Shown here: piece after piece, positions 8,460 to 16,125 of the stretch | Position numbering within the stretch: position 1 is the first letter of the stretch | Layout of the letters: each line of letters opens with the position of its first letter | Origin: CAYUVH01 sp964448135 | Lineage (GTDB): Bacteria; Verrucomicrobiota; Verrucomicrobiia; Limisphaerales; UBA8199 | NCBI GenBank assembly: GCA_964448135.1 | Contig: CAYUVH010000047.1 | Coordinates: 1-32,036 of the forward strand | DNA length: 32,036 bases | Reading direction: 5' to 3' | Position numbers and translations under genes: made by a program | Notes under the pieces: model-generated | The model's database searches: none | What the model was told of the DNA's origin: nothing | What the model saw: the letters and a program-made list of their open reading frames with translations, nothing else

Positions 8460-9044
8460 ATGAATGTGCGCCCCCATGCTGGAGGTGGACCGGACGAAGC
8501 CACCCTCGTTCAGTCGGCCCTGGCCAATGATCAGTCGGCGTTCGCGGCGTTGTTGGACGCCCACCTGCCGCACGTTCGCACTTTTCTCGCGCTTAAAGCC
8601 CCGGTGCCGCAACTCGTGGACGAACTGGCCCATGACACATTCGTCTTCGCTTTCCGGCACCTGGACGAATTCCGCCCCGGCACGTCTTTCCGCGCCTGGG
8701 TCCGGGCCATCGCCTGGAACCTCCTCCGGGCCGAGGTACAGCGCTATGCCCGCGAGCAGCGAAATCTCAATCGCCTGGCCGGCTGGCAACTGGCGGAGTG
8801 GCAGGCTGTCGCCCATGAAACCTCCGCCTCAGCCGAAGCGGAATACCTCGAACACTGTCTGGCGCAATTGGACGGCCCGCTTCGTGAACTCATCGCGTTG
8901 AAGTATCGCGACGATCTACCAACCGAGGCGATCGCCGCGCGCCTCCAGCGAAGCCTGGTGTGGGTGCGCGTCTCGCTTTTTCGGGTGCGCCGGCAATTGC
9001 GCGAGTGCATCGAATCCAAACTCGGTGGGAGGGAGCCATGCTGA
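8460..9044 (+). CDS. ECF-family RNA polymerase sigma factor
   Basis: A 194-residue sigma-70 family protein of the extracytoplasmic-function type. Region 2 spans about residues 15-90 (DELAHDTFVFAFRHLDEFRPG, then SFRAWVRAIAWNLLRAEVQR, where the FRAWV...A.N..R pattern is characteristic). Region 4 lies at about 135-185 (LDGPLRELIALKYRDDLPTE followed by the helix-turn-helix IAARLQRSLVWVRVSLFRVRRQL). There is no region 1.1 or 3. The ATG at 8460 lies just after a candidate promoter shared with the GH26 gene at 12790. The stop overlaps the start of the FecR-type anti-sigma gene by 7 nt, so the pair is translationally coupled. The likely role is to switch on polysaccharide-degradation genes when the anti-sigma factor releases it. 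Confidence 0.9.
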   Translation: MNVRPHAGGGPDEATLVQSALANDQSAFAALLDAHLPHVRTFLALKAPVPQLVDELAHDTFVFAFRHLDEFRPGTSFRAWVRAIAWNLLRAEVQRYAREQRNLNRLAGWQLAEWQAVAHETSASAEAEYLEHCLAQLDGPLRELIALKYRDDLPTEAIAARLQRSLVWVRVSLFRVRRQLRECIESKLGGREPC

Positions 9045-10768
9045 ACGAGCAGGACCTCATCGCGTACTTCGAGAACACGCTTCCGCCCGCCGGACGACAG
9101 CGCGTCGAAGCGGAGTTGGATCGCGATCCGCAAGGGCGCGGGGAGTTGATGCGGCAAATCCAGCTCGACGCGGCGTTGCGTGCCTCGCTCGGCGAAGTGG
9201 AAGCAGTCGAGCGCGTGAAACGATCGGTTCTGGCGGTCACGCGCGGCGAATCAGACGAAGCCATAAAGCAGCACGTATTGGATGATACTCTTTCCACAGC
9301 GCGCTCTCATGCGAACTGGTTCGCCTGGCTGGCAGGGATGCTGCGCCGGCCCGCCTGGGGCGTTGCGCTCGCCACGGCCAGCCTCGCTCTATTCATCGGC
9401 CTTTGGATGGTCATCCGCTCCGGTCACGCCACCTCGGATGTCGAAGCGCCGTCCCAGGTCGTGCTTGCTTCGGGCTCGATCGTCCCCAAGGTCGGCGACA
9501 CGATTCGCGCGGCCAGTTCCGCTTCCGCCACAATCAGATATGCGGACGGAACCATCCTCCACCTGGAGCCGGGCACGGAAATTCGCCTTCAGTCCGTCGG
9601 TACGCCGGGACGCAACGGAGGCAAGCAGCTGAAGCTGGTCTCGGGTTCACTCTCCGCCGATGTGGCAAAACAACCAGCGGGTTTCCCGCTGCTCATCCAA
9701 ACGCCACACGCGCTGGTGAGCGTGGTCGGCACGGAATTCGATTTGAGCGTGGAGAAGGAAACCACCGCGCTCGAAGTGAGTCAGGGCTTGGTAAGAATGA
9801 GCGGTACCGGCGCCACGCAGGCCGTGAGCGTGGCTGCCGGGGAATTTGCGGTGGTCTCGCCGCAGGGCGCACTCCAATACGGCCGGCTCGCCCGCAATCC
9901 CTATCGCTGGCCGTTCAGCACCGCCAGTATCTGGAATCAACCTCTGGGTAGCGGAGCCCGGTATGGAGCCGTGCCCGGGAAACCGTTCCTCGCGGATGGG
10001 CCGCTGCAGGCCGCGGTGCGGCCACGTCGTCCATTCATTGGAGGGCCGGGAGATCCGCTCCGCCGAATTCTGGTAAATGGTGATGCTCGCGCCGACGTGC
10101 GCTTGGCGGACGTGAATCTGCCGGGCGCGGACCTCGGCGGTTCCTTGGTGTTGTTGCAGCACGGGCGCCGCTACGCCATCGAAGTCAACGGAGTAAAGGT
10201 GCGTCCGGATGGCGACCTGGAGGCCGTGGATGCCGAGCGGGTGTTGCTCAATGGCCCTGGTTCAGCGGCCGGGGCCACCCGCGCGCTGCCGTTTGGTTTG
10301 TCTAATCTCGGCGGTTTGCTCCGCGAAGGTGAACTTGAGAATGGCATTCACCACGCCCTCTCGGCTCGAGTGAGCCGGGATCGGCTCGCCGGTCGTGAAT
10401 TTCCACGCCCAACCACCGTCTGGCCGGCCGTGGGCGACGCCGCGGACACCCCAGATGATTCGCGGTTGCGCGTCGGCACATTGCTCGCCTTGCCGCCTGG
10501 GGTGGACATTCGCGCGCTCGTCGGCGATTCCGGTCCGGCCTACGAACTCGCCCGCGCCATGCAGGATTATGGCGTCTATGTCACGGGTTATCTCGACGCT
10601 CCGTTCGTGCTGCTGGCCGACACTCGAAATATTCCCGGCGCGGATGAGTGGCTAAACCAGTTGGTGCCCTTGCTCCAGGTGGTGACGAACAATTCCGCAA
10701 CCGCTCCCGGAGGCGGTGGCACGGCGCGCCGCGAACCAGCGCCCGAATTGCCCGCGGCAATCCCGTAG
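9038..10768 (+). CDS. FecR-type anti-sigma factor fused to a C-terminal extracytoplasmic domain
   Basis: 576 residues. Residues 1-80 form a cytoplasmic anti-sigma-like region (LIAYFENTLPPAGRQRVEAE, typical of zinc-free anti-sigma N-termini). One membrane helix lies at about 107-126 (WGVALATASLALFIGLWMVI). A FecR domain follows at about 150-285, with IRYADGTILHLEPGTEI, LVSGSLSADV, VVGTEFDLSV and LEVSQGLVRM. Unlike ordinary FecR proteins it continues for about 290 residues, with FSTASIWNQPLGSG near 296 and a late segment VGTLLALPPGVDI ... LARAMQDYGVYVTG near 509. That layout resembles domains I associate with secreted carbohydrate-related proteins of unknown function. The start ATG (9038) follows GGGAGGGAG and overlaps the sigma gene. 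It probably holds the sigma factor inactive until the outer part senses a ligand. Confidence 0.8.
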   Translation: MLNEQDLIAYFENTLPPAGRQRVEAELDRDPQGRGELMRQIQLDAALRASLGEVEAVERVKRSVLAVTRGESDEAIKQHVLDDTLSTARSHANWFAWLAGMLRRPAWGVALATASLALFIGLWMVIRSGHATSDVEAPSQVVLASGSIVPKVGDTIRAASSASATIRYADGTILHLEPGTEIRLQSVGTPGRNGGKQLKLVSGSLSADVAKQPAGFPLLIQTPHALVSVVGTEFDLSVEKETTALEVSQGLVRMSGTGATQAVSVAAGEFAVVSPQGALQYGRLARNPYRWPFSTASIWNQPLGSGARYGAVPGKPFLADGPLQAAVRPRRPFIGGPGDPLRRILVNGDARADVRLADVNLPGADLGGSLVLLQHGRRYAIEVNGVKVRPDGDLEAVDAERVLLNGPGSAAGATRALPFGLSNLGGLLREGELENGIHHALSARVSRDRLAGREFPRPTTVWPAVGDAADTPDDSRLRVGTLLALPPGVDIRALVGDSGPAYELARAMQDYGVYVTGYLDAPFVLLADTRNIPGADEWLNQLVPLLQVVTNNSATAPGGGGTARREPAPELPAAIP

Positions 10769-10806
10769 TGACGGCGCACAAACGCTTGCCGCGGCATTCG
10801 AATGTG

Positions 10807-12744
10807 ATGAAGCGCCTCCTCATTACCCTGGCCTCGCACGCGTTGCTCGCCGCTGCGGCGATGGCGTCCACGAACCTCGTCGTGAATCCGTCTTTTGAAT
10901 CCGGACTGACGGGTTGGAGTTCATCCGATGCATCCTCGAAATCGCTGGCTTCCCCAGGGCACATGGGCACAAACGCCATGCGCATTTCCGGGCGCATCGC
11001 CCTGGCTGATGGCGTGTTGCAGGACGTGAAAGCCGGTCTGCTGGGACTGGGCTCGGGCGCGCAATTCACCTCCCACGCCTGGCTCAAACTCGATGCGCCC
11101 GCCAGCGTCCGGCTTCGCCTCCAGATTCTCGACGGCACCGGCCAGTTGAGAAATCTGTTGTTGGCGGAGCGCATGATTCTTATCACGAACCAATGGACGC
11201 GCGTTGAAGGCGTACAAACCGTGGCGTGGACCGGCACACTCAGCGCCGCCAAACTCAAGTTCGAGGTCGGCCTCATGGTCGAGGGCAATTTCACCAGCTT
11301 TTACCTCGACGATGTATTGCTCGAAACCGACGCCGATGGCGACGGTCTGACCGACAGCGAGGAAATTGCCGCGGGCACCAATCCATTGCTTTGTGACACC
11401 GACGGCGACTCGATTCCCGATGCGTGGGAGCTCGCCCACGGCCTCAATCCCACCAACAGTCTTGATGGCGCCAGCGATGTTGATCACGACACGTTCACCG
11501 CGCGCCAGGAATATTGGGCCGCAACGGATCCACAGGATTCGAACTCCATTCCCGGGGCGCCGAGCTATTCGAACATGAGTGATGGCGCACGGGGTCTGTT
11601 GCGGATGCTCGCACTCGCTCCCGCCGGCACGAGTAATCGCGCCTTTCTCGGCCAGACTATCACCCCGTTCCCCAGCGTGGGCGGGCCCGGCGCGGAGTAC
11701 ACCAACTTCGTCGCGGCGATGGCGACGGGTTACGGGCGGTGGCCCGCGTTGCTCTGTGTCCAGTATGAGACGAACGGGATTCCCTACATCGCGTCCTCGT
11801 TAATGAATCCGATTGCGTTGAACTACGCCGCCCACGGCGGTCTCGTGATGGTGCATTACGGCCCGGCAAATCCCTGGACGGGCGGATTTTCCGGCGACAC
11901 CAACGGCCCGCGCGACCTGAAGCAACTGCTCGGGCCCGGCACGGCGGCGTACACGAACTGGATGGCCGGGCTGGATCTGGTTGCGAATGGCTTGTCCCAG
12001 CTCCGTGATGCGGGGATCCCGGTTTTGCTGAAGGCATTGCACGAACAAAACGGCGGTTGGTTTTGGTGGGGCCGGCGGCCGCGCGCGGACTACGTCGCCC
12101 TGTGGCGGCAAATGCATGATTATTTCACCGTTTCGCGGGGCCTCACCAATTTGCTCTGGGTGTTCCAGGGCTCCGACGCACCGCATGATACCGTTCCGGC
12201 GGACTATTATTACCCGGGCGACGACGTCGTGGATGTGGCGGCGCATGATGTTTACAGCGATACCTGGGTTTATCCGTGGAGCTTCGACGCCCTGTACCGG
12301 AACTATCCCAAACCGCACGCCTTCAGCGAGGCCGGACCGAATCCCGGCGTCGGCGGCCGCTGGGACGGTTCGTGGGACACCACCATAATCTCCTCGAACC
12401 TCCACGCTCACTTTCCGCGTTGTTCCTTTCTCTGTGCTTGGGCGAGTTTCAACAATGGCCAGGCGGCCAAACACCTCGCTTTCGTGGAAAATCAAAACGT
12501 CGCCGCGATGCTGGCCGATCCCTGGATCGCCACGCGTGAAGTCGTCAACTGGACGAACTTCCTCCCGGTCAAACTCGGTTGCGCGGCCAGTGGCTCCCAA
12601 ATTCAGGTCAACTGGCAGGGGGGCACCCTGCAACGCAGCGGCGACCTCATAAATTGGAGTTCGCTCCCCACCGCGCCCGCGCCCTTTATCGAAGCGCCCG
12701 CCACGAACACGCGGAGCTTCTTCCGCGTCCAGCGGAATTATTGA
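10807..12744 (+). CDS. Modular secreted GH26-like beta-mannanase
   Basis: 645 residues with signal peptide (MKRLLITLASHALLAAAAMA). Domains in order: a CBM4/9-like beta-sandwich (NLVVNPSFESGLTGW, about 20-170); TSP3-like acidic Ca-binding repeats at about 175-240 (DADGDGLTDSEE, DTDGDSIPDAWE, DVDHD); a GH26 barrel at about 265-570; and a short C-terminal domain (QVNWQGGTLQRSGDLINW) common at the end of exported proteins in this phylum. The acid/base is Glu413 in LKALHEQNGGWFWWG and the nucleophile is Glu508 in HAFSEAG, both in the expected GH26 contexts. The start is ATG 10807, 38 nt after the anti-sigma gene, so it probably belongs to the same operon. Predicted to cut beta-1,4-mannan or a related glucan outside the cell. 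The substrate is inferred. Confidence 0.85.
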   Translation: MKRLLITLASHALLAAAAMASTNLVVNPSFESGLTGWSSSDASSKSLASPGHMGTNAMRISGRIALADGVLQDVKAGLLGLGSGAQFTSHAWLKLDAPASVRLRLQILDGTGQLRNLLLAERMILITNQWTRVEGVQTVAWTGTLSAAKLKFEVGLMVEGNFTSFYLDDVLLETDADGDGLTDSEEIAAGTNPLLCDTDGDSIPDAWELAHGLNPTNSLDGASDVDHDTFTARQEYWAATDPQDSNSIPGAPSYSNMSDGARGLLRMLALAPAGTSNRAFLGQTITPFPSVGGPGAEYTNFVAAMATGYGRWPALLCVQYETNGIPYIASSLMNPIALNYAAHGGLVMVHYGPANPWTGGFSGDTNGPRDLKQLLGPGTAAYTNWMAGLDLVANGLSQLRDAGIPVLLKALHEQNGGWFWWGRRPRADYVALWRQMHDYFTVSRGLTNLLWVFQGSDAPHDTVPADYYYPGDDVVDVAAHDVYSDTWVYPWSFDALYRNYPKPHAFSEAGPNPGVGGRWDGSWDTTIISSNLHAHFPRCSFLCAWASFNNGQAAKHLAFVENQNVAAMLADPWIATREVVNWTNFLPVKLGCAASGSQIQVNWQGGTLQRSGDLINWSSLPTAPAPFIEAPATNTRSFFRVQRNY

Positions 12745-12754
12745 TTCTCCGGCC

Positions 12755-12780
12755 GTAACATTTGCCCTCGGTTGCGCTAT
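12755..12780 (+). promoter_or_regulatory. ECF-type promoter element upstream of the second GH26 gene
   Basis: GTAACA (12755-12760), 13 nt, GCGCTAT (12774-12780), ending 9 nt before the GTG start at 12790. It is identical in both blocks and in spacing to the element before the sigma gene at 8424-8449. It lies in the short gap after the first GH26 gene, where an extra promoter makes sense. Control by the neighbouring ECF sigma factor is inferred. Confidence 0.55.
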
Positions 12781-12789
12781 CGAGGAGTA

Positions 12790-14787
12790 GTGAAAGTCGT
12801 ATTCATTCTATTATGCGTCGCCGGAATCGCCTCCGGGGCGAATGCCGCCGTCACCACCAATCTCCTCAGCAACGGTTCATTCGAGTCCGGCACCAACGGC
12901 TGGCTTCTCTCCGGGGGCGCCCCAAAATATTCGCTGACCAATTTTTCATTCGTGGGCACAACCGCGTTGTGGATTGCGAACCGGAATTCCTTCACCAACA
13001 CCCCGCGGCAGGATGTCACGGCAGCGCTCGCGGCGGCGACCGGCTCGAATTGGACGACGCGGTTTGCCGTATTGGTCACCGCGCCCACCACTGTCCGCGC
13101 GTGGCTGCAGGTCATGGCCGACAATGGCGCGGGCTTGCAGGCGTATCGCTACCTGCTCGCCGAACGCGTGGTTCGCGCGACCGACCAATGGACGCAGGTT
13201 TCCGGCACCAAAACCGTGGGTTGGTCTGGAGCGCTGAGCAACGCCACTTTCTTCACCGAAATCGGCATGCGACAGGAGCCGACTGCTGGAGGACTCGCCT
13301 ATCCCCACTGCCTGCTTGACGAATTCAATATAAAACCTGATGCCGACGCCGATGGCCTCTGGGACGACGAGGAAAAGCCGGTCGCCGCCGGTGGCACCGG
13401 TACCGACCCCTGGCTGGCGGACAGCGACGGCGATGGATTGCCGGATGGCTGGGAAGTCCTGCAGGGCCTCAACGCTCATTCCACCAATGGGGTGGCGGAC
13501 GCCAACGATGATCCGGATCACGATGGCTTTACGAATTGGGAGGAGTTTCGTGGGGATACGCAACCGACAAATGCACTCTCACTCCCCGGCAAGCCTCGTC
13601 AGGGTAATCTCACGGAATCCGCCCGGGCCGCGCTGACCTATCTCGCGCGTTTGCCGTCGCACGCCACGAATCGGGTCATCGCGGGCCAGCACCTCACAGA
13701 CATCGGCGTCGAGTGGACCAATCACGTCATTGGCCTGCACAACCGCACCGGCTTGTGGCCGGGCATCGTCAGTTTTGCCGCCGAGTTCGGCCCGAATGCG
13801 GTGTTGCAAATGAATGTCGTAGTGCCGCGTGCCCTGGAAGTCTGGACCAATGGCGGCCTGCCGCTCATCAAATGGCAGATGCCCAATCCCTGGCGCGGCG
13901 CGGGAACCTCTCCCACGGGAGGGGAAAACCTTGCGGAACTGCTCAACCCCGCCCCCACGCTCGCGACCAACCAGGTGGCCCGCTCGAATTATCTCGCCTG
14001 GCGTTCCGAACTGGCTGACAGCCTTTCCACCTTGCGTGACGCCGGCGTGGTTGTGCTCTGGCGGCCGTTCTCCGAAATGAACGGTGCTTGGTTCTGGCAC
14101 GGCAACAAACCGCGCAGCCATTACCTCGGCCTTTGGCGCGACCTGCACGATTACTGCACCTCCACCCGCGGCCTGACGAATTTGCTCTGGGTCTACGAGC
14201 CGGATTCGAGCGTGCATCTCGTCTTCGCCGCGAATACTTCCGGCACGCCCATTGACTATTACTATCCCGGCGACGATGTCGTCGATGTCGTCGGCCACAA
14301 CTGTTACGACAACGATTGGGTGCTGCCCTTTGACAGTGACGCCGTGTGGTGCGGTTTCGGAAAAGTCTTCGCCGTGCCGCAGGCCGGTTCCGACGACGTG
14401 CGGGATGGCTCGTGGGACAACCTGACTTATCTGAATGGAGTTACCAACACGCTGCCGCGCCTCGCGTTTTTCTGCGCGTGGAACAGCTTCGTGACCTCCG
14501 GCGGCGCGGTGACGAATATCAACGCCATCAGCGACAATCTTCATCCGGCCGAATTGATGACCCATCCACTGATCGTCACCCGCAATGAAGTAAACTGGCG
14601 CTACGAACTTCCCTTTGCCCTGGATGTCGAAGCGGTGTCAACTCACCAATTGTGCGTGAACTGGCAGGGCGGCACACTCGAGTTCAGTACTAACGGCATA
14701 AACTGGTTATCTCAACCTGATGCCGGCCAGCCCTGCCTGCACGACCTTGGCACTAGTCCCGTGGGCTTCTGGCGGTTGCGGCGGTGA
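12790..14787 (+). CDS. Modular secreted GH26-like protein with altered nucleophile
   Basis: 665 residues, paralogue of the gene at 10807-12744 with the same module order. It has a signal peptide (KVVFILLCVAGIASGANA), a CBM4/9-like domain (LLSNGSFESGTNGWLLSGG), Ca-binding acidic repeats at about 184-245 (DADADGLWDDEE, DSDGDGLPDGWE, DPDHDGF), a GH26-like barrel, and the C-terminal VNWQGGTLEFSTNGINW domain. The acid/base Glu429 is kept in WRPFSEMNGAWFWHG. At the nucleophile position the sequence reads FAVPQAG, with Gln531 (CAG at 14380-14382) where the paralogue has FSEAG, so hydrolysis may be lost. The GTG at 12790 is preferred over an upstream TTG at 12772 because it follows GAGGAG and gives a clean signal peptide. 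It may be a glycan-binding pseudo-enzyme. Confidence 0.82.
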   Translation: MKVVFILLCVAGIASGANAAVTTNLLSNGSFESGTNGWLLSGGAPKYSLTNFSFVGTTALWIANRNSFTNTPRQDVTAALAAATGSNWTTRFAVLVTAPTTVRAWLQVMADNGAGLQAYRYLLAERVVRATDQWTQVSGTKTVGWSGALSNATFFTEIGMRQEPTAGGLAYPHCLLDEFNIKPDADADGLWDDEEKPVAAGGTGTDPWLADSDGDGLPDGWEVLQGLNAHSTNGVADANDDPDHDGFTNWEEFRGDTQPTNALSLPGKPRQGNLTESARAALTYLARLPSHATNRVIAGQHLTDIGVEWTNHVIGLHNRTGLWPGIVSFAAEFGPNAVLQMNVVVPRALEVWTNGGLPLIKWQMPNPWRGAGTSPTGGENLAELLNPAPTLATNQVARSNYLAWRSELADSLSTLRDAGVVVLWRPFSEMNGAWFWHGNKPRSHYLGLWRDLHDYCTSTRGLTNLLWVYEPDSSVHLVFAANTSGTPIDYYYPGDDVVDVVGHNCYDNDWVLPFDSDAVWCGFGKVFAVPQAGSDDVRDGSWDNLTYLNGVTNTLPRLAFFCAWNSFVTSGGAVTNINAISDNLHPAELMTHPLIVTRNEVNWRYELPFALDVEAVSTHQLCVNWQGGTLEFSTNGINWLSQPDAGQPCLHDLGTSPVGFWRLRR

Positions 14788-14864
14788 AACGCGGACCTTC
14801 ACTGACTTCGCCGCTCTTCGAAAGCCGCGTTGCACGGGACTGCCATTGGGATTAGAATTGTCTC

Positions 14865-15200
14865 ATGAAACCATACGCTGCAGTGCTTCTGGCGGCGATG
14901 TTGATCGCGCCATCTGCCGCCTTCGCCGGCCGCAACGCAACTCCCCATCCCGACCCCGAAGGTGAGCGAAGCTATTATCATCATGCCATCGCACGATTGG
15001 TTTTCCCGCTGGGTGTAATTTTGGCTGGCGCTGTCGTTAGCGTGACCATCGTTCTCTTCCGAAGAATGTCGGGTCGTGGCATTGGCGGGGGTGGGCCGAT
15101 GGTTGAGAATGTGCGCACGAGCGCACAATCCGCTCCGGCTGACGAAGTGCCGGATTGGCTGGTGGAAGAACATTGGGGCGGCGCGGTTGCACAGAGTTGA
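14865..15200 (+). CDS. Small membrane protein of unknown function
   Basis: 111 residues starting at ATG 14865. It has a signal peptide (KPYAAVLLAAMLIAPSAAFA), a short linker with His-rich YYHHA, one transmembrane helix (LVFPLGVILAGAVVSVTIVLF, about 45-65), and a Gly-rich then acidic tail (DEVPDWLVEEHWGG). I do not recognise the family. Clean signal peptide and membrane segment plus a sensible start support a real gene. It follows the GH26 pair by 77 nt on the same strand, but a functional link is not shown. Confidence 0.6.
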   Translation: MKPYAAVLLAAMLIAPSAAFAGRNATPHPDPEGERSYYHHAIARLVFPLGVILAGAVVSVTIVLFRRMSGRGIGGGGPMVENVRTSAQSAPADEVPDWLVEEHWGGAVAQS

Positions 15201-15255
15201 TTGGCCGCGTGCGTTAGTGTCCCTTTGAAGCGTGCCCATCGCCTGGGCAAGATTC

Positions 15256-15942
15256 ATGCTTTGCGAACTATGCCAGCAGAACCAGGCGACGACCTACTAC
15301 GTCGCCGTGGGTTGGCGTGCGGACGAGCAGCGGCAAAACCTCTGCGATTGTTGTTACTCCAACCTGGAGGCCGAAGGTCCCAAGGGAATAAACACGAAGC
15401 CTACGATTCAGCCGCCAGGGGACGTTGAGAATATCGCCGTCGAGACATACCTCTCCATCCTTCATCAAGGTACAGTTACAGGCGTTAACAAGATCATCTC
15501 CCGGCAAGTCAACGCGGCTTTGGAGGAATACCCGGCCACCCGGCAAAGGCTGGCCATGGACTTGCTGAAACTGGAAAGCCAAGACCTGGATTTTCGCAAA
15601 TCGCTCGGGCTCCATGTCTGGCAGAGCCTGATAATGATCCGCTCTCTTCCGCGGCCACTGCATCCAGAATACTTATCCTTGCTTGAGGAATTGGTCGTCA
15701 AATCCTTCGAACAACTGGCGCAATCTCAATCTCCCCCTCTGCAGGAACCGATGTGCTCAGAGTATATCTCGTTTAAATTTACCCCTGCTGCTCGGGTTCT
15801 GTTCGACGAGGATCCAAACCGGTTTGCAAATATGTTGGTGGCTTTGAAATCCCGGCCATGTTTCAATCCCGACGCTCGCCAATCGCTTATACGGGTTTTG
15901 GAAGGATTCAAGCCTCGTGCCACCACCGCGAAAAGCACCTGA
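15256..15942 (+). CDS. Zinc-ribbon protein of unknown function
   Basis: 228 residues from ATG 15256. The N-terminus has two CxxC pairs (MLCELCQQN ... NLCDCCYSNLE), spaced like the zinc ribbons of McsA/UvrB-associated proteins. The rest is predicted alpha-helical (TGVNKIISRQVNAALEEYP, QRLAMDLLKLE) with no recognised domain. The upstream start at 15232 would add 8 residues, but the zinc ribbon normally begins at the very N-terminus, so 15256 is preferred. No enzyme motif is visible. It could be a regulator or protein-protein adaptor, but nothing in the sequence settles this. Confidence 0.65.
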   Translation: MLCELCQQNQATTYYVAVGWRADEQRQNLCDCCYSNLEAEGPKGINTKPTIQPPGDVENIAVETYLSILHQGTVTGVNKIISRQVNAALEEYPATRQRLAMDLLKLESQDLDFRKSLGLHVWQSLIMIRSLPRPLHPEYLSLLEELVVKSFEQLAQSQSPPLQEPMCSEYISFKFTPAARVLFDEDPNRFANMLVALKSRPCFNPDARQSLIRVLEGFKPRATTAKST

Positions 15943-15972
15943 AGCCCCCCGCTCCCGCCCCGGTAATCTCCC

Positions 15973-16001
15973 ATAGGTCCCACCGGTCCCACACGTCCCA
16001 T
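15973..16001. repeat. Short tandem repeat of GGTCCCAC type
   Basis: Three decaying units of about 10 nt (AGGTCCCACC, GGTCCCACAC, GTCCCATTTT) lie in the gap before the hairpin and the DUF3631 gene. The unit resembles other short intergenic repeats in this window in style but not in sequence. No function is visible. Confidence 0.5.
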
Positions 16002-16043
16002 TTTCCGCACTCTTCTCCCCCAAATCCCAAAGCGGAAAGTTTT

Positions 16044-16070
16044 TCACATGGACAGCCCCTGTCCATGTGA
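16044..16070. repeat. Perfect 12-bp inverted repeat with a 3-nt loop
   Basis: TCACATGGACAG (16044-16055) and CTGTCCATGTGA (16059-16070) are perfect reverse complements separated by CCC. The hairpin lies 55 nt before the DUF3631 gene. There is no T-run, so it is not an obvious terminator. Its inner part GGACAGCCCCT (16050-16060) occurs inverted at 17733-17743 beyond the gene, so it may mark one end of an inserted element or be an operator. Confidence 0.7.
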
Positions 16071-16125
16071 CCCCCCTAAACTTCCTCCAGGTTAAATCAG
16101 AGAACCAAACGCAAGGAGAAGCCAC

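Noticed and set aside
16044..16070. Intrinsic terminator after the zinc-ribbon gene
   Set aside because: The stem is strong but no T-run follows on either strand, and it lies over 100 nt from the gene end.
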